From positions 1 through 32,720 of the forward strand of contig NZ_BMKW01000011.1 of assembly GCF_014644535.1 (NCBI RefSeq): DNA of 32,720 nucleotides, written 5' to 3'. The notes below the pieces were generated by a model. The model had not been told where the DNA came from. It did no database searches and was given only the letters and a program-made list of their open reading frames with translations. The stretch comes from Neoroseomonas lacus (lineage in GTDB: Bacteria > Pseudomonadota > Alphaproteobacteria > Acetobacterales > Acetobacteraceae). Shown one piece after another: positions 16,801 to 23,814 of this stretch. The translations under genes and the position numbers were made by a program. Numbering within the stretch: the stretch's first letter is position 1; each line of letters begins with the position of its first letter.

Positions 16801-17697
16801 TCGGTCTCCGTCGCCGTGCCGAACTACAACTACGCGCGCTACATGCCCGAGCGGCTTGGCTCGATCTTCGCGCAGTCGCTGCCGGTGCGCGAAGTGGTCG
16901 TGCTCGACGACTGCTCGACCGATGACAGCCTCGCGGTGATCCGCGCGGTGGCGATGCGGCACGGGCGCGAGATTCGGCTCGAGCCGAACGAACGGAACTC
17001 CGGCTCGGTCTTCGCGCAGTGGCGCAAGGCGGCGATGCTGGCGCAGGGCGACTATCTCTGGATCGCCGAGGCGGACGACCTCTCCGACCCCGACTTCCTG
17101 CTGCGCGCGGTGGCGCGCATGAAGGCCGACCCCGCCATCCGCTTCGCCTTCACCGACAGCCGCAGCATCGGCGTCGACGGCGCCGAGATCTGGCCCGACT
17201 ACAAGGGGTACTACGCGACGCTCGAAGCCGGCGCGCTGGCGCGCAGCGAGGTATTCGCGGCGGATGACTTCGTCCGCCGCTTCCTCGCGGTGAAGAACCT
17301 GGTGCTGAATGTCTCGGCCGTCGTGTGGCGGCGCAGCGCCCTGCTCGAAGCGCTGGAAGCCTGCGGCGATGCGCTCGCATCCTTCCGCATGGGGGGGGAC
17401 TGGCGGTTGTACCTGCAGGCCCTGGCCGCACCAGGCGCACGCGTGGCCTATGAGGCGGCGCCGCTGAATGTGCATCGCCGCCACGCCGCCAGCGTGACGC
17501 ATGCCCTCGATGCCGACCGCCATGTCGCCGAGATCGCGCGCTGCCACGACTTCGCGCGCGAGGCTTTCCCCGCCGCCACGAAATCCGCGACGGCACAGCG
17601 CGCCTATCTGGCGGAGGTCGCGGCGCAACTCGGCGCCGCCGCCCCGCCGCCCCCGAAACGGCGCCGCGCGCGCCGCACAACAAGCCGCGCATCATGA
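13825..17697 (+). CDS. Multidomain glycan-assembly protein: NPDV repeats, WbsX, GT4 and GT2
   Basis: 1290 residues in four blocks. Residues 49-234 are five roughly 38-residue repeats (see separate entry). Residues about 268-612 are a WbsX-type domain: LLAYYLPQFHAFEQND, WWGKGFTEWTNV, MWANENWTRRWDG and WNEWCEGAYLEPD near 587-599. Residues about 628-980 are a GT4 domain: LLVGHDAFPGGAQQLL, GYADMRKGFDLF, and the E-x7-E element in SREDPFPSVALEALA. Residues about 994-1245 are a GT2 domain: SVAVPNYNYARYMPERL, VVLDDCSTDDS, WIAEADDLSDPDFL, and RMGGDWRLYLQAL. It may carry out two or three sugar transfers in sequence on one chain. No signal peptide or membrane segment is seen, so it is cytoplasmic. The start ATG has GAGG about 10 bases upstream. 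The Arg/Pro-rich tail after 1265 looks unstructured. Confidence 0.88.
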   Translation: MTEFFALLDRRRAGPAMAEEVPEPSPHEPIAAEAIRAVHMMTLARSGLFDAAYYIATYPDIAAAGIEPFAHFFDHGFTEGRRPNPYFDPLWYLAQNPDVAAGGLNPLFHYALHGDAEGRRPSPLFDPAWYRTRYDIPAGELALAHWLKHRATGRFSPIADFDAEYYLGRNPDVAAAGVDPFEHFWFHGYREGRNPSAEFDVRFYAQRYLRGDVSENPFPHWLAHRHEPGVFGRMPDDEASVPREVRRFTRPGPDFEEFRPLPADAAKRVKLLAYYLPQFHAFEQNDAWWGKGFTEWTNVPRGLPRFRGHYQPRVPRDLGFYALEGNETFRRQVEMAKAGGVHGFVFYWYWFNGTRLMEKPVERFLADASIDMPFCLMWANENWTRRWDGAESEVLISQDYRPDDDERMVAEFARHFRDPRYIRIGGRPVLMVYRPALIPQSKSTVARWRHLFREQHGEDPLLVMAQGFGDTDPRPHGLDGAIEFPPHKLTQNLEPIATGLDILDPDFTGKVHEYESVVRVSLEEAAPDFPLIRTAVPSWDNDARRQGTGLVITGSTPAKYEAWLAALIEHAGKHPFHGEAIVCVNAWNEWCEGAYLEPDLHFGSAYLNATGRAVTGQTRLGEEAPPRVLLVGHDAFPGGAQQLLLSIGTTLRRAFGVEVEFLLLAGGAMEAAYRRVAPTTVVAGAAALSARIGALAARGWRHAIVNTTAAGPAVATLRAAGLDAVLLVHELPRLIREKHLTESARAGITAARSVVFPAPFVRDEVLSTLGLTADEHCVLRSQGIYKDLTASPDAAAGIRAELGLGVEDRLVLGIGYADMRKGFDLFLQLWRLLRWRGRRGVHLCWLGSMDPEMEAWLAEEIAVARDTGTFHMPGRRDDVGAFLRAADAYALTSREDPFPSVALEALAAGLPVVAFDRSGGIPGLLAETGAGTVVPYGDVTAMAEALSGVLRTAPEDATRRQEAASRKRLAASRFAWRPYVRDLLHLAVPDLPSVSVAVPNYNYARYMPERLGSIFAQSLPVREVVVLDDCSTDDSLAVIRAVAMRHGREIRLEPNERNSGSVFAQWRKAAMLAQGDYLWIAEADDLSDPDFLLRAVARMKADPAIRFAFTDSRSIGVDGAEIWPDYKGYYATLEAGALARSEVFAADDFVRRFLAVKNLVLNVSAVVWRRSALLEALEACGDALASFRMGGDWRLYLQALAAPGARVAYEAAPLNVHRRHAASVTHALDADRHVAEIARCHDFAREAFPAATKSATAQRAYLAEVAAQLGAAAPPPPKRRRARRTTSRAS
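13969..14526 (+). repeat. Five tandem NPDV-type protein repeats
   Basis: Within the 1290-residue protein, residues 49-86, 87-124, 125-158, 161-198 and 199-234 follow the pattern FDxxYYLxxNPDVAAAGxxP, then HFxxHGxxEGRxPxP. Copies 1, 2 and 4 are good matches; copies 3 and 5 are decayed (they lose NPDV but keep FDxxWY or FDxxFY and the HW step). Repeats of this type are known from large glycosyltransferases and surface proteins. Their ligand is unknown to me. Confidence 0.8.
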
Positions 17698-17747
17698 AGC
17701 GGCGCGTCGCCAGACCCCGGACCACCCGATCAGGAGCCCGATTCGCC

Positions 17748-18191
17748 ATGTACATCCCGCCCTATGACGCTGTGCTGCAAAGCATCGGCACGTCACGCGA
17801 AGCGCTGAAGACGGAAGCCTCCGTCACCATCCCGCTCGGCCTGTTCCGCTTCCTGCTGCAGATCGCCGTGGCGAATGGCGACTTCAATGAAGCCGGCTAT
17901 CTCGCCGCCAATCCAGACGTCGCGGATGCGGTGCAGTCGGGCGCCATCGAGAGCGCGCGGCTGCACTATATCGGCTTCGGGTATTTCGAGGGGCGGCAGG
18001 GCGGCACGCCGGATGTCGATGAGCGCTGGTACCTGCGCTCCTACCCCGACGTCGGCGCGGCGGTGAAGGCGGGGCGGCTGTCCTCCGGGCGCGAGCATTT
18101 CGCGATGGTCGGCGCCACCGAGTGGCGCAGCCCGAGTCCGCGCTACGAGGCCGATGCACAGCAGTGGAAGACCGCACTCGAGGACGCATGA
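17748..18191 (+). CDS. Small stand-alone NPDV-repeat protein
   Basis: 147 residues from ATG 17748, preceded by CAGGAG. An in-frame ATG at 17694 overlaps the previous stop (ATGA) and would add an Arg-rich leader of 18 residues; I prefer the internal start. After a helical N-terminal part (about 8-44) the protein is two repeats of the type in the upstream giant: FNEAGYLAANPDVADAV with HYIGFGYFEGRQ (45-84), and DERWYLRSYPDVGAAV with EHFAMVGATEWRSPSP (90-131). There is no catalytic domain, signal peptide or membrane helix. It overlaps the sulfotransferase start by 4 bases. It may be an adaptor that binds the same partner as the repeats in the giant; function is not otherwise known. Confidence 0.72.
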   Translation: MYIPPYDAVLQSIGTSREALKTEASVTIPLGLFRFLLQIAVANGDFNEAGYLAANPDVADAVQSGAIESARLHYIGFGYFEGRQGGTPDVDERWYLRSYPDVGAAVKAGRLSSGREHFAMVGATEWRSPSPRYEADAQQWKTALEDA

Positions 18192-19087
18192 CGGCACTCG
18201 CCAAACCGCGGGCAGCACCCGCCAATCTCTACACCCCGGTGTTCGGCGAGCCGCCGGCACCGGGGCAGGCCGGCGATGGCCGGGTGCCCGACTGGGACGC
18301 GCTCGGCATCGCCGTGCCCTATGTCGTGTTCATGACGGGGCGCTGCGGCAGCACATGGTTGATGCACCTGCTGCGCGACACCAGCATGTGCGGCACGCCA
18401 CATGAATTCTTCAACGAAGGCGGTATCGCCTCCTGGAACCGCCGGATCGGCGCGGCGTCGGTCGGTGCCTATGTCGAAGGCCTCGCGCGCCGGTATGGTT
18501 CCTCGGGGCGCTTCGGCTTCGAGATCGATGTCTGGCGCTTCTTCCAGCTGAATCCCTATCTCGACTTCAATCGGAGCTTTCCGTCGGGCCGCACCGTCTT
18601 CCTGTGGATGACGCGGCGCGACATCCTCGCCCAGGCCTATTCCTTCGCCACCGCAAAGGCGAGCGGCCGCTGGCACGTCTTCCGGGGCACCAATCCCGAG
18701 GGGGCATCACCGGATGCGCCGGCCGACGTGGCGATCTGGCAGGAAATCCACCGGCTGCTGCTTCGCGAGAGGCGCATGACGGCTTTCTTCGCCGCGCAGG
18801 ACCTGCGGGTCCACTCGATCGCCTATGAGGATCTGGTGGCCGATCGCCGCATGGTGCTGCTGCGGGTGCTCGACCTGCTGGGCTGCCCGCTAGATGCGGC
18901 GCTGGCCGCTGCCGAGACGGGCGAGGACCGTACCGAACGCAACGCGCATGCCGGCAAGCACACGCTGCTCGCGGGCTTTGCGCACCGTCATCGCGCCTTG
19001 CTGGAACGCGTGATGGCCGAACGCGACAACTTCGACCCCGACACCCTCGCCCCGCTGCTGCGCACATCCGCCGGCATCGTGCTGTGA
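18188..19087 (+). CDS. Stf0-type PAPS-dependent sulfotransferase
   Basis: 299 residues from ATG 18188, chosen because ATGA overlaps the previous stop; an upstream in-frame start at 18122 lies inside the preceding gene. The 5'-phosphosulfate loop is VVFMTGRCGSTWL (46-58), followed by TPHEFFNEG as in Stf0/NodH-like enzymes. The 3'-phosphate region is FLWMTRRDILAQAYSFATA, and W-x-E-I-H and YEDLVADR follow later. These enzymes transfer sulfate from PAPS to sugar hydroxyls. Its place between the glycosyltransferase giant and a pyruvyl transferase points to a sulfated glycan; the acceptor is unknown. A 22-base gap leads to the next gene. Confidence 0.82.
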   Translation: MTALAKPRAAPANLYTPVFGEPPAPGQAGDGRVPDWDALGIAVPYVVFMTGRCGSTWLMHLLRDTSMCGTPHEFFNEGGIASWNRRIGAASVGAYVEGLARRYGSSGRFGFEIDVWRFFQLNPYLDFNRSFPSGRTVFLWMTRRDILAQAYSFATAKASGRWHVFRGTNPEGASPDAPADVAIWQEIHRLLLRERRMTAFFAAQDLRVHSIAYEDLVADRRMVLLRVLDLLGCPLDAALAAAETGEDRTERNAHAGKHTLLAGFAHRHRALLERVMAERDNFDPDTLAPLLRTSAGIVL

Positions 19088-19109
19088 CGCCATCCCGAAG
19101 GAGGCCTCC

Positions 19110-20306
19110 ATGACGGATCCTGCCCTGCCGCGACTGTTCCGCATCTCTGCCCCCGGAAAGCGCGTCTGCTACTGGGGCGCGCCGGCGCATGTCGCCGCCT
19201 ACGACAGCCTGGCGCAGGGGCTGGAGGCGACCGGCGCCAATACCGGCAACCTGTTCATCGGCCACGGCCTGTTCCACGGCATGGATTGCGCGCACAAGGC
19301 GTTCCATCCCGGCTTCGGGGTGATCCCGGCCGAACGGCTGCACGAGCATTTCGACATGCTTGTCGTGCCGGCCTCGAACTTCGTCGGCAATGGCGTGGAT
19401 CTCACGGCGCATGCCGACTACTTCGCGCGCACCAAATTGCCGATCTTCTGCTTCGGCCTCGGCTCGCAACTGCGCCCCGGGGAGGCGCCGGCGCTCAAGC
19501 CAGGCACTGAACGCTTCCTGCGGTTGATGGCCGAGCGCGGAGGGTCGATCGGCGTGCGCGGCAGCTTCACCGCCGAGGTGCTGTGGGAGATGGGCATCCG
19601 CAACACCAGCATCGTCGGCTGCCCCTCCCTGCTGAGCCTGACGGCCGAGACGCTGACCCGGCTTGGCCAGGCGGTGCCGAGCCGCGACAAGGTGGCGCTG
19701 AACTTCTCCAACAATGTGCGCCGTCACGCACTGTACCCGGAAGCGATGCGCGTCTCGGAGAACGGCCTGTTCCAGCGCATGCTGCAGGAGAACGCCTTCT
19801 ACGTGCTGCAGAACGAACGGGCGGAGATGGACCTGCTCACCGCCATGGCCGAGGCCCAGCCGGACAGGGCCGCGGCGGCCGTGCAGCAGGTCGCCGAGCT
19901 GTTCGATGTCTCCCCTTCCCGCGACGACCTGCGCGCCTTCCTCGAACGGCGCATCCGCATCTTCTTCTCGGTGGAGGATTGGGTCGGTTGCATGGCGACG
20001 ATGAGTGTCGCGATCGGGTCGCGCTTCCACGGCAATGTCGCGGCGCTGTTGGCGGGCACGCCGGCGCTCTACCTGGTGCATGACATGCGCACGCGGGAAC
20101 TGTGCGATCTGCTGCGCCTGCCGCATATCATTCTCGACCGGCCGGTGCCGGCGGAGGAAGTGCTGGAACGCGCCGGCGAACTCGACTACGCGCCCTTCAT
20201 TGCGCAGATCGGCCGGCTTGCGATGGAATGGCGCCTGTTCTTCGCGCGCAACGGGCTGGCGCTGGAATTCCATGACGCCGAGGCGAGCCAGCCCGTGGCC
20301 GCCTGA
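19110..20306 (+). CDS. Polysaccharide pyruvyl transferase family protein
   Basis: 398 residues, starting at an ATG with a good ribosome site (AAGGAGGCC). It fits the PF04230 family: an N-terminal half with a NTGNLFIGHG step, MLVVPASNFVG, a middle FCFGLGSQLRPGEAP and SIGVRGSFTAEVLWEMGI, and the typical C-terminal block IGSRFHGNVAALLAGTPALY with HDMRTRELCDLL. Members place a pyruvate ketal from phosphoenolpyruvate on a sugar, adding negative charge. With the sulfotransferase it would make the product strongly acidic and calcium-binding, which is inference. The stop and the next start share one base (TGATG). Confidence 0.85.
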   Translation: MTDPALPRLFRISAPGKRVCYWGAPAHVAAYDSLAQGLEATGANTGNLFIGHGLFHGMDCAHKAFHPGFGVIPAERLHEHFDMLVVPASNFVGNGVDLTAHADYFARTKLPIFCFGLGSQLRPGEAPALKPGTERFLRLMAERGGSIGVRGSFTAEVLWEMGIRNTSIVGCPSLLSLTAETLTRLGQAVPSRDKVALNFSNNVRRHALYPEAMRVSENGLFQRMLQENAFYVLQNERAEMDLLTAMAEAQPDRAAAAVQQVAELFDVSPSRDDLRAFLERRIRIFFSVEDWVGCMATMSVAIGSRFHGNVAALLAGTPALYLVHDMRTRELCDLLRLPHIILDRPVPAEEVLERAGELDYAPFIAQIGRLAMEWRLFFARNGLALEFHDAEASQPVAA

Positions 20307-21391
20307 TGCGGCTCTCCCGCCGCGCCACGTTGCTCGGGGCGGCCGGGGCGCTTCTCGCGGCCCGCCGGCTGCCGGCGGCCGCTCCGATGGGCGCCATCCG
20401 CTGGGATGCGTGGCAGGTGCCGGGCAGCCCGACGACGCGCGCGGTGGAACGCAGTCTGTCGCCGCCCGAATACCATCATCGCCTGCCCTTCTTCGCCGCG
20501 CTGAACCCCGATAGCAGCGCGCGCATCGACGGCGGCAGCCAGGCGGTGATGGACCGCGAGATCGCGCTGGCGCGCGCCGGCGGGCTTGGCTTCTTCGCCT
20601 TCCTTGCCTATCCGCGAGGCAGCGCGATGGGACGCGGGCTGGAGTTGTTCCTTGCCAGCAGCGAACGGCGCGGCCTGCGTTTTTGCCTCATCTGCGAACT
20701 GCGCAACTGGGGCAGCGCCGCGCAGCCGGCGGCATTGATCGCCGAACACGCGATGCTGCTGCGCCACCCCGACCAACTGCGCCTGGCCGATGGCCGGCCG
20801 GTCTATTTCCTTGGGTTCCTCAGCCAACGGCTGGTCGAGGAACGCTGGGGCGGGCCGGTGGGGTTGGCCGCGGCGGTGGATCGCTTCCGCCAGCAGGCGC
20901 GGCGGTCGGAGGCCGGAGATCCGTTCCTCGTGCTGATGGTACGGCCCGAATTGGCGGAACTCGCGCGGCAGATCGGCGCGGATGCGCTGAGTTCCTACAG
21001 CATTGCCGATGGGGCGGCGCGCGGCGAACCCTATCGTGCGCTCTCGGCGCTCGCCGAGGCGCGATGGGAGGCGCTGGCCGCGACTGGCCTCAAGGTGGTT
21101 CCAACGGCGATGGCCGGATGGGACCGCCGCCCGCGCGTTGCCAACCCGGTACCCTGGGAGGGCGCGCAGCGCCCCGGCGCTGGGATGGACCGCTACTACC
21201 GCGACGGGACCGCCGGGGAGATTGCCGCCCATGCGGCGCGGGCACGGGCATGGGCCACGCAGCATCCGGCTTCGGCGGGCTTCGGCTTGATCTATGCCTG
21301 GAATGAGAATGACGAGGGTGGCTGGCTGGTGCCGACACTGCCCTTCGACGATTCCCGCCTCAGGGCATTGCGTCAGGCGCTCGGCCCGTGA
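20306..21391 (+). CDS. Tat-exported WbsX/GH99-like protein
   Basis: 361 residues. The N-terminus MRLSRRATLLGAAGALLAA is a twin-arginine signal, so the protein is exported folded to the periplasm. The mature part starts GAIRWDAWQ, typical of GH99/WbsX-like TIM barrels, and contains HRLPFFAAL, an LARAGGLGFFAF step and LIYAWNENDEGGWLVPT (328-344). That last element is cognate to WNEWCEGAYLEPD of the WbsX domain in the 1290-residue protein, with the second acidic group kept (Glu334, Glu337). It may trim or remodel the exported glycan outside the cytoplasm; no activity can be proved from sequence. It is the last gene of the plus-strand run. Confidence 0.72.
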   Translation: MRLSRRATLLGAAGALLAARRLPAAAPMGAIRWDAWQVPGSPTTRAVERSLSPPEYHHRLPFFAALNPDSSARIDGGSQAVMDREIALARAGGLGFFAFLAYPRGSAMGRGLELFLASSERRGLRFCLICELRNWGSAAQPAALIAEHAMLLRHPDQLRLADGRPVYFLGFLSQRLVEERWGGPVGLAAAVDRFRQQARRSEAGDPFLVLMVRPELAELARQIGADALSSYSIADGAARGEPYRALSALAEARWEALAATGLKVVPTAMAGWDRRPRVANPVPWEGAQRPGAGMDRYYRDGTAGEIAAHAARARAWATQHPASAGFGLIYAWNENDEGGWLVPTLPFDDSRLRALRQALGP

Positions 21392-21981
21392 CTGACGCTC
21401 CGCGGATGGCGGTCGCCTCCTTGGTGGTGGTGTAGTATGGCCAGAGCACGGGACGCGAAGTGATGCCCCTGCCTTAGCGTAGCGGACCGCCGCGGGCGGC
21501 CACGGTGGTGATCCCTGGCCAGGGTTGGGTTGCTGATACCAGCAGTCCCTCATCTTGGATCGACTACGATTCCCGGCGAATCGATGTGGCTTCGGGGCCC
21601 GCTGAAGAAGTCCGCCGACACCAACTTCCTGCGCAAGATGATCGGCTTCACCGCGCAGTGCCTCATGGAGTTGGAGGTGGGCGAAGTGAGCCGCCGCTGC
21701 GTCGGGCGCGGCGGTTCTTCGACTTCGTCGAGCGCATCATCGGTCCGATCGGTCGCAACCGCCGCCTCCGTCCGCATGGCTATGATCCGCACCGCCTTGC
21801 ACCAACGTCCTCAGCATGAATCACGAACTTCCCGGAAGGGCTCTGACAGTGCCTTCCAGAGCCATGACGACATCGTCGCCCATACTAGAACCGCCGGATC
21901 GATCAGGCCTGGCCCACCATGTCCATTGGGCCGCGCGAGCGGACGGATGGGTTCTGAGCAGCAGGCGTTGGCAGAAGAGGG
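21392..21981. other. Gene-free boundary region with insertion-sequence debris
   Basis: About 590 bases between the two convergent blocks hold no intact gene. The only recognisable item is the transposase fragment at 21584-21700. The remaining bases (21392-21583 and 21701-21981) contain short open frames without family features; those at 21701-21820 may be rearranged mobile-element sequence. I see no attachment site, inverted repeat pair or terminator I would defend. Confidence 0.6.
21584..21700 (+). pseudogene. IS256/mutator-type transposase N-terminal fragment
   Basis: The frame from ATG 21584 reads PLKKSADTNFLRKMIGF, then TAQCLMELEVGEVS, which is the hallmark N-terminus of IS256-family transposases (LREMIGFAAQRLMELEVG in many members). 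After about residue 36 the match stops, and none of the DDE catalytic core is present. It is therefore a relic. Its place at the end of the glycan/secretion run suggests past rearrangement at this boundary. Confidence 0.65.
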
Positions 21982-22755
21982 CTATTGCGCGTAGTCCGGC
22001 TGCGTCCGATCGAGCATCCGCTTGAGTGCGGCGAAGTGGTAGTCGGCGCCGCTCATCGACATGGTCGGGTCTTTCCAACCAGCCTGAGCGCGCATCCTCT
22101 CCAGCACGTCTTCCTTCACGAAGCGCCGGCGCTGGCCCGTCCACATCGAGAAGAGCTGGGTCCGGCAGGCACGTTCCAGGAAATAGAGGCGCCGATAGGC
22201 CTGCGCGACGCTGTCGCCGGTCACGACGACGCCATGATTGGCCATCATCAGGATGACCTTGTCGCCCATCAGCGCCGCCATACGCTCGCCTTCCACATGT
22301 TCATGCGCGAAGCCGTTGTAGTCGTAGTCGTAGGCGATGCGGTTGTTGAACTGCAGCGCGCCCTGGCCCGTCATCTCGACGGTCATGTCCTCGAGCTGCG
22401 ACAGCGCCGTGCAGTACGGCATGTGCGTATGCAGCACGCAGGCCGCGCCGGTGGCCTCGTGGATCGGCGCATGGATGCAGATGGCGCTGCGGTCGGCCGG
22501 TCCCTTGCCCTCGACGACCTCGCCGTCGAAAGCGACCTCGATCAGGTTGCTGGCCGTGACCTCGCCCCAGTGCAGGCCGAACTCGTTCAGGTAGAAGCGC
22601 CGCGGACGGCCCGGCACCAGCAGCGTGAAGTGATTGTCAATCGCCTCATGGTAGTCGTCGAGAACGGCAAGCCGGTGTGCGGCGGCGAGGTCGATGCGGG
22701 CCTGCCGGCGCTGGGCTTCGAGCAGGTCAGGTGGGGTCGACTGCAGGCTGTCCAT
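21982..22755 (-). CDS. Class II aldolase/adducin family protein
   Basis: 257 residues from ATG 22755, which has GGAAAGGA about 6 bases upstream; a TTG at 22779 is in frame but less likely. Zinc-site features of the family are visible: VLHTHMPYC (His109, His111) and LMMANHGVVVTGDS (His174), together with ICIHAPIHEATG and an acidic HEHVEGERMA. Members cleave or epimerise sugar phosphates or act as decarboxylases or dehydratases on small hydroxy-acids. It is the last gene of a three-gene minus-strand operon with an aminotransferase and an amino-acid receptor, 42 bases after the receptor gene. The substrate cannot be read, but the context suggests a product of amino-acid breakdown. Confidence 0.85.
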   Translation of the reverse strand: MDSLQSTPPDLLEAQRRQARIDLAAAHRLAVLDDYHEAIDNHFTLLVPGRPRRFYLNEFGLHWGEVTASNLIEVAFDGEVVEGKGPADRSAICIHAPIHEATGAACVLHTHMPYCTALSQLEDMTVEMTGQGALQFNNRIAYDYDYNGFAHEHVEGERMAALMGDKVILMMANHGVVVTGDSVAQAYRRLYFLERACRTQLFSMWTGQRRRFVKEDVLERMRAQAGWKDPTMSMSGADYHFAALKRMLDRTQPDYAQ

Positions 22756-22797
22756 GGATGCGTCCTTTCCGTCTTCCAACGATCGCCGCCGGCGGCA

Positions 22798-23814
22798 TTA
22801 CCAGAGCCAGCTCATCATCATCCCACCCTGAGTCCAGAGGCGATTCAAGCCACGATCAAGCCCGAGCCCCTGCGCGCCTGCGTGGCGCTCATACAGCGTG
22901 CCATAGTCGCCCACCTGGCGGACGACCTGGAAGGCCCAATCGTCGCGCAGCCCAAGCCCAGTGCCGACATTTTCGTTCAGCCCGAGGAACCGGCGGATCT
23001 GCGGGTCCGTGGTGCTGGCGCGCGTAGCCTCGACATTCTCGCGCGTCAGGCCGAATTCCTCTGCCTGTATCAGTGCGGAGACGGTCCAGCGCACCAGCAG
23101 GCCCCATTCGGCATCGCCGTTGCGCACCATCGCGCCGTGGGGTTCCTTGGCGATCAGCTCTGGCAGCAGCATCACCGCATTCGGATCGGGTGCAGCAAGG
23201 CGGTTGGCGCTGAGGCTAATCATGTCGTTGCTGATGGCATCGCAGCGCCCGGCGAAAAAGGCGGCGATGACACTCGGCTGGGTGTCGAAGGCGATCGTCG
23301 TCAGACGGATATTCGAACGTTGCGCGAAGTCGTTCAGGTTCCGTTCGATGACGCTGCCCTGGGTGGCGCAGACCGTGGCGCCGTCGAGTTCCGTCGCGCG
23401 CGTGATATTGAGACTGCGGCGCACCAGGAAGCCCTGGCCTGTATAGAAGTACGGCGGCGCGACGATGCTCAGGCCCAGGGTCGCATCGCGCGACAGGGTC
23501 AGGGCGGTGAGGTAGACAAGCACGTCGACCTCGCCGCTCTGCAGCGCAGTGAAGCGGCTTTGCGCGGTGAGGGGCACAAAGCGGACCTTCTCCGCATCGC
23601 CCAGCGCCGCCGCGGCGATCGCGCGGCAGATGTCGGCGTGCAGGCCGACCCAGCGGCCTTGCGAGTCGGGGCGCGCCATGCCCGCGACGCCGGAGGGCAC
23701 ACCGCAGCGTACGGAGCCGTTCTGGCGCACCGCATCCAGCGTCGGTCCGGCGCTCGCCGGCGCGGCGAGACCCAGCAGGCCCGCCGCGAGGCAGGCGAAG
23801 ATCGATGTGCGCAT
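22798..23814 (-). CDS. AapJ/BztA-like amino-acid ABC transporter substrate-binding protein
   Basis: 338 residues. A Sec signal peptide (1-22, ending PASA) is followed by TLDAVRQNGSVRCGVP, GLHADICRAIAAAALGD and TAQSRFTALQSGEVDVLVY, the pattern of the general L-amino-acid receptors AapJ/BztA. A later FDTQPSVIAAFFAGRCDAISND fits the same family. It would bind an amino acid in the periplasm and hand it to an ABC permease, but no permease or ATPase gene is nearby. The start shares one base with the aminotransferase stop (TGATG), so the two are coupled and the ligand may be the aminotransferase substrate. Confidence 0.88.
   Translation of the reverse strand: MRTSIFACLAAGLLGLAAPASAGPTLDAVRQNGSVRCGVPSGVAGMARPDSQGRWVGLHADICRAIAAAALGDAEKVRFVPLTAQSRFTALQSGEVDVLVYLTALTLSRDATLGLSIVAPPYFYTGQGFLVRRSLNITRATELDGATVCATQGSVIERNLNDFAQRSNIRLTTIAFDTQPSVIAAFFAGRCDAISNDMISLSANRLAAPDPNAVMLLPELIAKEPHGAMVRNGDAEWGLLVRWTVSALIQAEEFGLTRENVEATRASTTDPQIRRFLGLNENVGTGLGLRDDWAFQVVRQVGDYGTLYERHAGAQGLGLDRGLNRLWTQGGMMMSWLW

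Noticed and set aside
21530..21994. A full-length small gene around the IS256 fragment
   Set aside because: Only about 35 codons match the transposase family; the rest is unlike any protein and the frame runs into the aldolase gene.
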